Origin: Ulvibacterium sp965228935
GTDB lineage: Bacteria > Bacteroidota > Bacteroidia > Flavobacteriales > Flavobacteriaceae
Direction of reading: 5' to 3'
NCBI RefSeq assembly: GCF_965228935.1
Contig: NZ_OZ245846.1
Span: forward strand, 5,704,001 to 5,768,000
Length of the DNA stretch: 64,000 bases
Both the position numbers and the translations under genes were made by a program. The notes beneath the pieces were generated by a model that saw only the letters and a list, made by a program, of their open reading frames with translations, did no database searches and was not told the origin of the DNA. Below are positions 16,971-25,887 of the stretch, in pieces; within the stretch, counting starts at the first letter, position 1; each line of letters starts with the position of its first letter.

Positions 16971-18329
16971 TCATTTGGAAACCTTTTGCCGAACTGCATC
17001 CAAATCCAATCCGCCATAATTTCCCGAACTCATCAGTAACAATACGGAATTTTCAAAATCTTGGTCAAAAATAAAATCGTGAAATTGGGATGCATTGGTA
17101 AAAACCTCAAGGTCATCCCGTTGAAAGGCTTCAACAACCTGATAGGGAGTCACTTCCTTTAATCGTTTAATTTTAACGGATTCGGGTAAATAGAAGACAA
17201 TGGCTATATCCGCGGCATCGAGGGCCCCTCTGTACCCTTTCAAAAATTCTGCATTAAAGCTACTATAGGTGTGGAGTTCCAAGCAGGCAACCAGTCGCCG
17301 ATCTGGGTATTGTTCCTTCACCGCCTTGGTGGTAGCGGAAACCTTGCTCGGCGCATGGGCAAAATCCTTATAGACTGTACTGGAAGTACCCTCGGCTATT
17401 TTTTCCAATCGCTTTGAAGCTCCCTTAAAAGTAGCTACAGCTTCATAAAAATCATCCTCGTCCACCCCCATGTTTTGGCAAATCCATTTGGCTCCGGCCA
17501 AATTACTAAGATTGTGTCTTCCAAAGATTTCTATGGGCATTGCTCCTTCCGGAGTCTCCAGGAGGGTCTGGCCATCCTCTACCGAATACGATGGGGTACG
17601 GTAGGGTAATTTTCGAATGGAATTCCCGGAGGCCTCCACAACTTCCTTAACCCTGTTGTCCTCTTCATTATAGGTTATACTTCCTCCTTGTACAATGCTG
17701 TCCACAAAAATCCGAAACTGCTCTATGTAATCCTCAAAGGTGGGAAACACATTGATATGATCCCAGGCAATGCCGCTCAACAATGCGATATTAGGTTTGT
17801 ACAAATGGAATTTAGGTCGCCTATCAATGGGCGAGGATAAGTATTCATCCCCTTCCAAAACAATAAAATCGTTACCCTCCGTTAAATGGACCATTCGCTC
17901 AAATCCATCCAGCTGGGCCCCCACCATATAATCCACTTCTTTATCGTGATAATTGAGCACGTGTAAAATCATTGAGGTAATGGTGGTCTTTCCATGACTT
18001 CCCCCAATAACCACACGGGTCTTGTTTTTGGACTGTTCGTATAAAAATTCCGGATAGGAATAAATCCGTATTCCCAGTTCCTGCGCCCGCAGCAATTCGG
18101 GATTGTCCGGCTTGGCATGCATCCCTAGGATAATGGCATCTAAATCATCGGTTACTTTTTCGGGAAACCACCCAAATTCAGCGGGCAACAAACCCTTTTC
18201 TTCCAACCGACTTTTGGAGGGCTCAAAAATAACATCATCACTACCGGTAACCGTGTATCCCTTATGGTGCAGGGCCAAGGCCAAATTGTGCATGGCACTA
18301 CCACCTATGGCAATAAAATGAATATTCAT
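16971..18329 (-). CDS. mpl: UDP-MurNAc:tripeptide ligase Mpl (Mur ligase)
   Basis: A 452-residue Mur ligase matching Mpl, which reattaches the recycled murein tripeptide L-Ala-gamma-D-Glu-meso-DAP to UDP-MurNAc in the cytoplasm. The N-terminal Rossmann domain begins MNIHFIAIGGSAMHNLALAL, the Mpl/MurC type. The ATP-binding loop GGSHGKTT is at 109-116, HxN of the central domain (GRHNLSNLAGA) follows, and the C-terminal domain has DFAHAPSKV. I use ATG 18329, not the first in-frame ATG 18350, because 18350 falls inside a perfect TAnnTTTG promoter box and because family members start MNIHFI. It is the first gene of its strand, divergent from the T9SS operon. Confidence 0.9.
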   Translation of the reverse strand: MNIHFIAIGGSAMHNLALALHHKGYTVTGSDDVIFEPSKSRLEEKGLLPAEFGWFPEKVTDDLDAIILGMHAKPDNPELLRAQELGIRIYSYPEFLYEQSKNKTRVVIGGSHGKTTITSMILHVLNYHDKEVDYMVGAQLDGFERMVHLTEGNDFIVLEGDEYLSSPIDRRPKFHLYKPNIALLSGIAWDHINVFPTFEDYIEQFRIFVDSIVQGGSITYNEEDNRVKEVVEASGNSIRKLPYRTPSYSVEDGQTLLETPEGAMPIEIFGRHNLSNLAGAKWICQNMGVDEDDFYEAVATFKGASKRLEKIAEGTSSTVYKDFAHAPSKVSATTKAVKEQYPDRRLVACLELHTYSSFNAEFLKGYRGALDAADIAIVFYLPESVKIKRLKEVTPYQVVEAFQRDDLEVFTNASQFHDFIFDQDFENSVLLLMSSGNYGGLDLDAVRQKVSK

Positions 18330-18347
18330 AAAGAATGAAAAATAATT

Positions 18348-18355
18348 CAAAGATA
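18348..18355 (-). promoter_or_regulatory. -7 promoter box for mpl
   Basis: On the minus strand TATCTTTG matches the Bacteroidota -7 consensus TAnnTTTG exactly, 18 bases upstream of the chosen mpl start. No good -33 TTG is seen at 17-23 bases. It decides the start of mpl. Confidence 0.55.
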
Positions 18356-18538
18356 GCGATTGCCAGTAAAGGTTTTACATCTAAAAAGTGTAGTCATGTT
18401 CGTCAAAATATCCGTCAAATGGTTAAAAAAATTCGATGAAATGCAAAACGAACGATTTGTTTTTAACAGTTTTAGTAGGATTCACCTTTCATTACAGCAT
18501 ATTCACAACATTCTTTTCTTTAACCTTTATATCACAAA

Positions 18539-18546
18539 TACATTTG
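18539..18546 (+). promoter_or_regulatory. -7 promoter box for the T9SS cargo operon
   Basis: TACATTTG matches TAnnTTTG exactly, 41 bases before the ATG at 18588. The -33 region (TTCTTTTCTT) is T-rich but lacks TTG. Confidence 0.5.
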
Positions 18547-18587
18547 AAAGAGCAGCGTAAACGTTTGAAGCTTTCAAAGAAACCGAA

Positions 18588-21455
18588 ATGACCGACCATA
18601 ACTTACCTAAGACCATTTTTTTATGGGTTCTAGGTCTTCTTTTATTGGGCTTTAGCCAAAACATCAAGGCACAATGTGCCGGTACCGATAATACGGTAAC
18701 TGTCTGCGAGAAGGATACCGATATTGCCACACAGAACTATACCCTTTTCGATAAACTAAATGGAACCCCTACCCCAGGGGGCATTTGGTCTACCAATGAT
18801 CCCGCCAATTTTTTCGCGTTAGATCGCACCAATGGAATAGTGAACCTTTGGGAGGTCAAAAATTCGGGAGTCCACCAATTTACCTACACCAATGATTCAT
18901 GCGGTGAATCCGCCATTGTGACCATAAATCTAGGAGGGTACCCAGGAGAGGATAATATAGACGGGAGCGCCGATGCATGTGGGGATAATTCGGCTGTTAA
19001 CCTACATAGCTATATTGGGGACGAGACCGAAGGAAAATTCCAGGATTTTAATGGGACTTGGGCCGCTATTACCCCAGAGGCCATACCGCATTTGAATGAG
19101 AACTTTTTTGACGCCGAGGCCGCTGGGCCGGGCATTTACGAATTTACGCATACGGTACCAGTGGTGGCTACTTGCCCCAGTCGTCAGGTGAGATTGCTAT
19201 TGGAAGTACAAAGACCTGCAAATTCCGGGATTGGTTCAAATCTAGTGGTATGTACAACGGATGATTTGTCGGGCCTTACCAATTACGATCTGGACGCCCT
19301 ATTATTTGATGAAGACAGTAACGGGACATGGTCCGAAGGGCCCCTTACCAATGAATTGGACGATCTTACCGACCATATTATTAACGTAGAAGCAATACGG
19401 GATACGCATACCTCAGGTACATTTACTTTTAGATACACCGTATTTCCCTCACATGCGGTTTGTACGGTAAACACCACGGCAGTGGATGTAGTTATTCTTC
19501 CGGTTTTACAGGGTACCATGGCCACTGTCAACTATTGCGAAGGGCCCTCGGAGTATACCATTGAAATAACAAATTACGACACTTCCTTAATAGCAAGCGG
19601 AACCTACACGGCAACCTATTCCTTGACCTCCGCTAGCGGTACGGAAACGGATTCGGCATCATTGACCCTCAACAACGATGGAACAGGAAACTTCCAAATC
19701 GATGCCAATCCCATAAACCTAAATGAGCCCACAACTTTGACCATTACTTCCCTTGGAGTAAATGTGTGTTCCGATATACAAGTACCTCCAATTTCATTTA
19801 TTGTAACCGATCTAACTGCCAATGCAATGGATAGCTGTGAGGGGGAAGCCCCTTCGGTGGACTTAACGAATATTTATGACGCTTCGTCAAATATTGCCAA
19901 TGGCAATTATGATGTTATATATACACTCACCGCTCCTAGCAGTGCGATTACCAATTTTACGTTGAATGATGTTTCCTTTAGCTCGGGAAGCGCCACTTTT
20001 TCCATACCCGCTGCCCAAATCACCGAAACCGGGGAATATGAAATAAGCCTGGATGTAGCAAGTGGATTTCCTTTAAGCTGTCAAATAACGGATACATTCT
20101 CCGTAACCCCTACCCCTCCTCCCATAGATCTGGATCTTCTTGTAGATAATTCCTGCGATGCTACCCAAATCGAAGTCACGGTAGATGCACCGATCCTATC
20201 CGATGGTTCATACACTATTACCTATGACGTAACACAAATGAGTACGGGTCAGGTGGCAATTACCAATACCATCAACTTTACCGGCGGTACGGCTTCCTAT
20301 GAATTGGATGTGGCCTCCCTTGAGCAAGGGAACTACACGGCCAGTGTTCGAAGTGCCCAGAACGATACAACACCTTGTAGGTTGATATTCGACTTTGAGC
20401 TGAGCGAAAACTTTGCCATAGAGGGTATACCGGACCTTCCCATAGCCGAAGCGCAACAGATTATATGCCTAAGCTCCTATGCACCGGATTTGCCCACTTT
20501 GGAAAACATTGAGGTTACTGCCACTGGTGAGATTCTGTTTTATGCTACGGAGACCGATATGGATATCCTGCCGTTGGATACCACATTGACAAACGGCGAG
20601 GACTACTATATTTCAAACATCGACCCGACAAATAATTGTGAGGGTTCCGATAGAATACGGGTAACCGTTACTTTGGTCGATCCCGCAATGCCTGTAGCAT
20701 CCAATCCCAATCCCCTGTTTTGTGCCTCGGATGATTCTACAGTGGGTGATTTGAACGCGGTCATCTCAAGTGCCTCTCCCGTAGTTTGGTTCGATGCAGT
20801 GTCGGGAGGCAACGTTCTTGAAAATTCAGTAGTACTGGTGGATGGCCAGAGTTATTATGCGGCAACCGAAGGGGACGGTCAATGTTTAAGTACGGAACGA
20901 TTGGAAATTGCACCTACGGTATTCGATCTTGAACCTCCATCCCTGGAACTTACGAATCTTGCTTTATGTGGTCTGGACAATCCCACGGTTTCCGATTTAA
21001 GGGATATTGAAGGTAACAACCCATTTGAGGTATTGTGGTATACAAGTCCGGAAAATGGCAATCCATTGACCAACGATGTACTTCTAACCGAGGACACAAC
21101 CTACTATGCAGAAAGTTTTGATCCCGATACGGGCTGTATAAACCCCGAACGTATTCCCGTAACTGTTGAATTGAGTAATTGTAATCCCGAGGATTACGGA
21201 TTCTTTATTCCGGACGGATTTTCTCCGAATAACGACGGTAGGAACGATACCTTCTTTATACCCAATATAGAAGTAATATTTCCGGATTTTACCTTGGAAA
21301 TCCTGAATAGGTACGGATCAACCTTATTTAAGGGTGATAGAAACAATCCCGCTTGGGATGGGGACAAGGCTCCCAACGGCGTGTATTTCTATGTCATCGA
21401 ATTCAATAAACAAGGAAATGACCCGAAACAGGGGCGTCTATACCTTAACCGCTAG
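18588..21455 (+). CDS. T9SS type B cargo: repeat-rich surface protein with gliding-motility C-terminal domain
   Basis: A 955-residue exported protein. A signal peptide (about 1-29, ending IKAQ) is followed by Ig-like and Cys-containing repeats, such as the segments beginning CAGTDNTVTVC and NSGIGSNLVVCTTDDLSGL and two related blocks of about 100 residues around 415-600. The last 87 residues (869-955) are a type B T9SS sorting domain (CHU_C, gliding-motility-associated family): FIPDGFSPNNDGRND, then YGSTLFKGD, WDGD and PNGVYFYVI. Such proteins cross the outer membrane through the type IX system. The next gene encodes a PorP/SprF protein, the usual partner of type B cargo. Likely an adhesin-like surface protein; the ligand is unknown. 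Confidence 0.9.
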   Translation: MTDHNLPKTIFLWVLGLLLLGFSQNIKAQCAGTDNTVTVCEKDTDIATQNYTLFDKLNGTPTPGGIWSTNDPANFFALDRTNGIVNLWEVKNSGVHQFTYTNDSCGESAIVTINLGGYPGEDNIDGSADACGDNSAVNLHSYIGDETEGKFQDFNGTWAAITPEAIPHLNENFFDAEAAGPGIYEFTHTVPVVATCPSRQVRLLLEVQRPANSGIGSNLVVCTTDDLSGLTNYDLDALLFDEDSNGTWSEGPLTNELDDLTDHIINVEAIRDTHTSGTFTFRYTVFPSHAVCTVNTTAVDVVILPVLQGTMATVNYCEGPSEYTIEITNYDTSLIASGTYTATYSLTSASGTETDSASLTLNNDGTGNFQIDANPINLNEPTTLTITSLGVNVCSDIQVPPISFIVTDLTANAMDSCEGEAPSVDLTNIYDASSNIANGNYDVIYTLTAPSSAITNFTLNDVSFSSGSATFSIPAAQITETGEYEISLDVASGFPLSCQITDTFSVTPTPPPIDLDLLVDNSCDATQIEVTVDAPILSDGSYTITYDVTQMSTGQVAITNTINFTGGTASYELDVASLEQGNYTASVRSAQNDTTPCRLIFDFELSENFAIEGIPDLPIAEAQQIICLSSYAPDLPTLENIEVTATGEILFYATETDMDILPLDTTLTNGEDYYISNIDPTNNCEGSDRIRVTVTLVDPAMPVASNPNPLFCASDDSTVGDLNAVISSASPVVWFDAVSGGNVLENSVVLVDGQSYYAATEGDGQCLSTERLEIAPTVFDLEPPSLELTNLALCGLDNPTVSDLRDIEGNNPFEVLWYTSPENGNPLTNDVLLTEDTTYYAESFDPDTGCINPERIPVTVELSNCNPEDYGFFIPDGFSPNNDGRNDTFFIPNIEVIFPDFTLEILNRYGSTLFKGDRNNPAWDGDKAPNGVYFYVIEFNKQGNDPKQGRLYLNR

Positions 21456-21477
21456 ACCAAATGGCAAAATGGGAATA

Positions 21478-22416
21478 ATGAAAAAAACACTGTACATAAG
21501 TTTTGTTCTGCTATTGGTCCAGATTGGCGTTTACGCACAACAAGATCCCCAATACACGCAGTACATGTACAACATGAACGTAATCAATCCAGCCTACACC
21601 ACCAATGACCTGGGAATGTTGAATTTTGGTCTGCTCTATCGTTCACAATGGAACGATGCCGTGGGTGCCCCAAAGACACTGACTTTTTTCTCACATATAC
21701 CTATGAGTGAAAAAATCGAGATAGGATTATCCTTTATTTCGGATGACATTGGTGACGGGGCCCTTAAGGAAAATAATATTTATGCCGACTTTGCCTATAT
21801 CCTAAAACTGGATGAAAAAAGTAATCTTTCCCTTGGATTAAAAGGTGGAATTACCACTTTTGAAACGAATTTCAACGGATTTATGCTTCCGGAATTCCAG
21901 GACGACCCCGCCTTTAATGAGAATTTAAACAATACTTTCCCCAATGTCGGGATAGGTGCCTTTTACCATCGCGGGAATTTCTATGCAGGACTTTCCATAC
22001 CCAATCTATTGACCTCCACCCATATTGAAAACAAAGATGGCATTAACCGTATCGGTTCCGAGGAAATACATACGTTCTTCACCTCCGGTTATGTATATGA
22101 ACTAAATCCCAACCTTAAGATCAAACCCTCCACAATGGTAAAAATGGTGAAGGGTTCGCCCTTGACCATGGATGTTTCATTGAACGTTCTGTTCAACAAT
22201 CGGTTTGAGGGAGGCTTGTCCTACCGTTTGGAGGACTCTGTAAGCGCCATGTTCAACTTATCCGTTCTACCGGCCCTTCGTGTTGGGTACGCCTACGATT
22301 ATACACTATCCAACTTAAGCGATTTTAGTTCCGGGTCGCATGAAATTTTTGTTCTATTTGATCTGGATCTATTGGGTATGGGCAAAGGATATGATAAATC
22401 TCCCAGATTCTACTAG
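21478..22416 (+). CDS. PorP/SprF family type IX secretion membrane protein
   Basis: A 312-residue outer-membrane protein of the PorP/SprF family. The signal peptide (MKKTLYISFVLLLVQIGVYAQ) is followed by the family hallmark QDPQYTQYMYNMNVINPAY, then barrel strands with LYRSQW near residue 60. In Flavobacterium johnsoniae, SprF is needed for secretion and attachment of the type B cargo SprB, so this protein probably serves the cargo encoded 22 bases upstream. ATG 21478 is chosen; the longer frame from 21334 runs inside the cargo gene and would bury the signal peptide. An ATG at 21469 is possible. The next gene starts 2 bases after the stop. Confidence 0.92.
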   Translation: MKKTLYISFVLLLVQIGVYAQQDPQYTQYMYNMNVINPAYTTNDLGMLNFGLLYRSQWNDAVGAPKTLTFFSHIPMSEKIEIGLSFISDDIGDGALKENNIYADFAYILKLDEKSNLSLGLKGGITTFETNFNGFMLPEFQDDPAFNENLNNTFPNVGIGAFYHRGNFYAGLSIPNLLTSTHIENKDGINRIGSEEIHTFFTSGYVYELNPNLKIKPSTMVKMVKGSPLTMDVSLNVLFNNRFEGGLSYRLEDSVSAMFNLSVLPALRVGYAYDYTLSNLSDFSSGSHEIFVLFDLDLLGMGKGYDKSPRFY

Positions 22417-22418
22417 TT

Positions 22419-24563
22419 ATGAGAAAGCTACTATTCATACTGTTTGTGGTAAATGCATTGACCCCGATTTTGGGCCAGCAGGAGTTGAAGCGCGCGGATA
22501 CCTATTTTGAAAGGGCATTCTATAGCGATGCGATTCCTTTATACGAGGCATTGCTACCACGCAACAAGAGTTCAGAGCTCATCAAAAACCTGGCTGACTG
22601 TTATTACAAAACCTATAACATGAAAGCCGCCGCACGATGGTATGCCTATTTGATATCAAACTATGGAGAAAATGTGGATGAGAGCTATCATTTTAAGTTA
22701 AACCAGTCTTTGAAAGCTATTGGTGACTATGAACAAGCGAACACGGTTTTATTGGATTTCTATGCCCAAAGGAACCAAATGGACAAAGTCGACCAGCTCA
22801 AAAAAGAAATTGTGTACTTGGAAAACGTTAGTGCCATTGGTGAGCGTTTCGCTATTGAAAATCTAAATATCAATACGTCTACCTCAGAATTTGGTGCCGT
22901 ACTAGTGGATTCGAACTTAGTATACACGGCCTCTAGGAAAAAATCTGGCGCCGTTCCAAAACTGTATCGATGGAACAACCAAAATTACCTGGACATCTAC
23001 TCACACCCCATACACAAGTTAACACTGGGCGATAGCTTGAGCATTCCCTTGTCCAATACGATCAATACCAAGATGCACGAAGGTACTTTTGCCTTTACCA
23101 AAGATCGAAAAACCATCTACTTTACCCGAAACAGCGAAAAAAAGACCGACCCGAAAAAAATTACACATCTTAAGATATACAAAGCGGAGTGGGTAGACGG
23201 GGAATGGAAAAACAGTGTTGAACTTCCCTTTAATGACAATGCGTTTTCCACGGAACATCCAGCGTTAAATGAAGATGAAACAAAACTGTATTTTGCATCC
23301 GACCGAGAAGGCGGGTTTGGGTCTTTTGATCTCTACTACGTCGACATACAATCGGATGGATCTTATGGGAATCCTATCAATCTTGGAAAAGACATCAATA
23401 CGGACAAGAAAGAACAATTCCCCTTTTTGGATCAAGCTGGTAATTTATACTTCTCCTCAAATGGACACCCGGGTTACGGCCTATTGGACGTTTTTATCGC
23501 GAAAAACGAAAATGGAGTTTTTCAAAAACCGGATAACCTAGGTTTACCCGTAAATAGTGGTTATGATGATTTTTCCCTTTCCTTGGACCCCAATGAAAAA
23601 CAAGGTTTCTTTTCTTCCAACCGCCCCGGAGGAAAAGGTAGTGATGACCTGTATTCCTTTAAGGAGAACAAACCGCTTATCATAGAGAACTGTAAGCAAT
23701 TTATCGCCGGAGTTTTGACAGATAAGACCACAAATCTTCCGATTCCCAAGGGAAAAATAAGTCTGTTGGATGTTGAAGGAAAAGTGATAAAGACGCTTAC
23801 CACGGGGCAGGACGCCGCTTTTAAGTTTTTGGTGCAATGTACGGCCGAATATAAAATAGAGGCGGAAAAAGAAGGGTACGAAGACAATTTCAAAGTCGTT
23901 TTAACAGATAAGGAACGAAATGCCATTAAAGACGGTTCCCTGACTTTATTTTCCTTGGAGGAGCGAGAAAAACAAAAAGCATTGGCACTTAAAAAAAAGC
24001 GGGAAGAAGCCGAAAAAATAGCCCTTGCCGAGGCCGAAAGAAAAGAAAAGGAGGAAAAATTGGCCGAGGAACAACGTCTAAGGATGGAAAAAGAAAAAGA
24101 GGAGAAGAAAAAAATCGCAGAGAAAAAAGCAGAAAAAGAACGTCTACAAAAGATTGAAAAAGCCATAGAGCAAGAGGAAGCCATTGTGCGGGAAGAAGGA
24201 CGAACCCTTATCAAAACCGAGGAAATCCACTTTGATTATAGTCTGTGGTATCTCAGAAGAGAATCCCGTGAACGTCTGGGCAAGGTCATTGAAATTATGA
24301 AATCCAATCCGGGGATTGTTCTTGAAATAGGTACCCATACCGATATCCGGGGCAATAGTGAATACAACAGAAGACTATCCCAAAAGCGGGCCGACTCAGC
24401 TAAAGAATTTCTTGTTGAAAACGGTATTGCAAAGGACAGGGTCATAGCCAAAGGTTACGGTGAATCTAGACCCATTGTAAAATGCGAGACTGTAGAAAGC
24501 TGTACGGAGGAAGATCACGAGTGGAACAGACGCTGTGAGCTTGTCATTGTTAAATGGGAATAA
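22419..24563 (+). CDS. OmpA-family protein with TPR and PD40 propeller domains
   Basis: A 714-residue periplasmic/outer-membrane protein. In order: a signal peptide (about 1-20), a TPR-like helical region (20-130), WD40-like PD40 blades (about 150-415; LYFASDREGGFGSFDLYYV, LYFSSNGHPGYGLLDVFI and GFFSSNRPGGKGSDDLY are clear), a carboxypeptidase-regulatory-like domain (about 425-505), a Lys/Glu-rich coiled coil (515-590), and a C-terminal OmpA peptidoglycan-binding domain (about 600-714; IGTHTDIRGNSEYNRRLSQ, RVIAKGYGESRP). This order is typical of T9SS and gliding-associated loci, where such proteins link the outer-membrane machinery to peptidoglycan. It is the third gene of the operon, 2 bases after the PorP/SprF stop. 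Confidence 0.92.
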   Translation: MRKLLFILFVVNALTPILGQQELKRADTYFERAFYSDAIPLYEALLPRNKSSELIKNLADCYYKTYNMKAAARWYAYLISNYGENVDESYHFKLNQSLKAIGDYEQANTVLLDFYAQRNQMDKVDQLKKEIVYLENVSAIGERFAIENLNINTSTSEFGAVLVDSNLVYTASRKKSGAVPKLYRWNNQNYLDIYSHPIHKLTLGDSLSIPLSNTINTKMHEGTFAFTKDRKTIYFTRNSEKKTDPKKITHLKIYKAEWVDGEWKNSVELPFNDNAFSTEHPALNEDETKLYFASDREGGFGSFDLYYVDIQSDGSYGNPINLGKDINTDKKEQFPFLDQAGNLYFSSNGHPGYGLLDVFIAKNENGVFQKPDNLGLPVNSGYDDFSLSLDPNEKQGFFSSNRPGGKGSDDLYSFKENKPLIIENCKQFIAGVLTDKTTNLPIPKGKISLLDVEGKVIKTLTTGQDAAFKFLVQCTAEYKIEAEKEGYEDNFKVVLTDKERNAIKDGSLTLFSLEEREKQKALALKKKREEAEKIALAEAERKEKEEKLAEEQRLRMEKEKEEKKKIAEKKAEKERLQKIEKAIEQEEAIVREEGRTLIKTEEIHFDYSLWYLRRESRERLGKVIEIMKSNPGIVLEIGTHTDIRGNSEYNRRLSQKRADSAKEFLVENGIAKDRVIAKGYGESRPIVKCETVESCTEEDHEWNRRCELVIVKWE

Positions 24564-24659
24564 AAGGACGGAACCATTTCCGTAGATCAAAGCATTAGTT
24601 GAAACCTACAGGCCTATCGAAAAAGTCATCATAAAATCGAGATAAATAGTTTAGGCCCC

Positions 24660-24694
24660 GGAAGGTTTTGAAAACCTTCCGAGGTTTTCTTTCC
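24660..24694 (+). terminator. Terminator of the T9SS cargo operon
   Basis: Arms GGAAGGTTTT (24660-24669) and AAAACCTTCC (24671-24680) form a perfect stem; a T-rich tail (GAGGTTTTCTTT) follows. It lies about 95 bases after the OmpA-family stop and before the cupin gene. Confidence 0.65.
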
Positions 24695-24735
24695 TGAATG
24701 GATTCTTTTTATATTCGTTAAATAGAATTTGTAGT

Positions 24736-25047
24736 ATGAACCTCGCCGATATCCCTTCCAAGGAAATCATGCCCGGCTACCATGGGAAACTTGTGCATAC
24801 CCAGAATATGAGCATCGCCTTTTGGAATGTGGAAAAAGGTGCCAAAGTACCTTTGCATTCCCATGTAAACGAGCAGGTGATGCAGGTTTTGCAAGGAAAA
24901 TTCGAATTTACTTTGGACGGAATTACCGAAATCTATGAAAAGGATGATATGGTGGTAATTCCACCAAATACACCCCATAAAGGAAAGGCTTTGACCGCCT
25001 GTAGGTTAATGGATGTTTTTAGCCCGGTACGGGAGGAATACAAGTAA
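24736..25047 (+). CDS. Small cupin-domain protein
   Basis: A 103-residue single-domain cupin (double-stranded beta-helix). The first cupin motif is seen in AKVPLHSHVNEQVMQVLQGKFEFTLDG, with His-x-His and a following Glu (HSHVNEQ) as metal ligands, and the second in MVVIPPNTPHKGKAL, where the final His completes the site. Such proteins bind a divalent metal and act as isomerases, dioxygenases or small-ligand sensors; the substrate cannot be deduced. A TATATTCG box about 25 bases upstream is one base from the -7 consensus. The SDR gene follows after 54 bases in the same orientation, so the two may be co-transcribed. Confidence 0.88.
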   Translation: MNLADIPSKEIMPGYHGKLVHTQNMSIAFWNVEKGAKVPLHSHVNEQVMQVLQGKFEFTLDGITEIYEKDDMVVIPPNTPHKGKALTACRLMDVFSPVREEYK

Positions 25048-25101
25048 TGGCATAGTACGTCCTTTAAAAACGAAAGGGCATTTACGTAGCTTAAAATAGA
25101 C

Positions 25102-25887
25102 ATGGAGATACATTTAAAAGGAAAAAAGGCTTTGGTCGGAGGAAGTAGTGGTGGTATCGGAAAGGCGATTGCCCTTCAGTTGGCGGAAAGTGGGGCCAGT
25201 GTAACCCTGATGTCCCGTAGCGAGGAAAAACTAAAGGGAATTGTCTCGGATTTGCCTATCGACCAAGGGCAATCACATCACTATTTGGTGGTGGATTTCA
25301 ATGATTTTGAGGCCTACAAAAAGATTATTTCCAACTATTTCGAGAACAATTCCGTGGATATTTTGGTTAACAATACCCAGGGGCCGGCTGCAGGCAATAC
25401 TTTGGAAAAACATACAGCCGATTATCAGGAGGCCTTTGACCTATTGTTCAAGACCGTTGTGTTTACTACGGAGCTGGCCTTAAAACAAATGCAGCAAAAT
25501 CAATGGGGACGTATTATTAATGTGGCCTCCGTGTCCGTCAGGGAACCTCTTTCCTATCTAGCACTCTCAAATTCGATTAGGGCGGCAGTGGTTACCTGGG
25601 CTAAAAGCCTGGCAACGGATGCAGGCGCTGCACACATTACGGTAAACAATATCCTCACCGGATATTTTGATACAGACCGCATTGCGCAACTCAATGCAAA
25701 AAAAGCAGAACAACTGGGGGTTTCCACTGCCGAGGTGCGTTCAGAAATGGAGTCCCGGGTTCCTCTGGGACGAATTGGGAAACCCGAGGAATATGGATAC
25801 CTGGTCGCTTTTTTGGCTTCGGATAAGGCCGCGTATATCACCGGTACTTCAATCCCGATTGACGGCGGCCTGCTAAAAAGTCTATGA
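25102..25887 (+). CDS. SDR-family oxidoreductase with atypical active site
   Basis: A 261-residue short-chain dehydrogenase/reductase with a Rossmann fold. The cofactor loop is GGSSGGIG (13-20), and NNTQG (91-95) replaces the usual NNAG. The active-site Ser lies in NVASVSV (Ser143 or Ser145), but where the Tyr-x3-Lys pair is expected, just before AAVVTWAKSLA, the sequence has Ser156-x3-Arg160. Some SDR subfamilies have this LSNSIR-type segment, so it is an atypical branch, and classical proton transfer by Tyr/Lys is unlikely. The C-terminus (GTSIPIDGGLLKSL) is normal. The last 6 bases overlap the convergent TPR gene. The substrate is unknown. Confidence 0.88.
   Translation: MEIHLKGKKALVGGSSGGIGKAIALQLAESGASVTLMSRSEEKLKGIVSDLPIDQGQSHHYLVVDFNDFEAYKKIISNYFENNSVDILVNNTQGPAAGNTLEKHTADYQEAFDLLFKTVVFTTELALKQMQQNQWGRIINVASVSVREPLSYLALSNSIRAAVVTWAKSLATDAGAAHITVNNILTGYFDTDRIAQLNAKKAEQLGVSTAEVRSEMESRVPLGRIGKPEEYGYLVAFLASDKAAYITGTSIPIDGGLLKSL

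Noticed and set aside
18360..18560. 66-codon ORF between mpl and the T9SS cargo gene
   Set aside because: It overlaps the promoter region of two divergent genes and has no recognisable composition.
23561..24214. 217-codon minus-strand ORF (Ser/Phe-rich)
   Set aside because: It is the antisense of the Lys/Glu-rich coiled coil of the OmpA-family gene.
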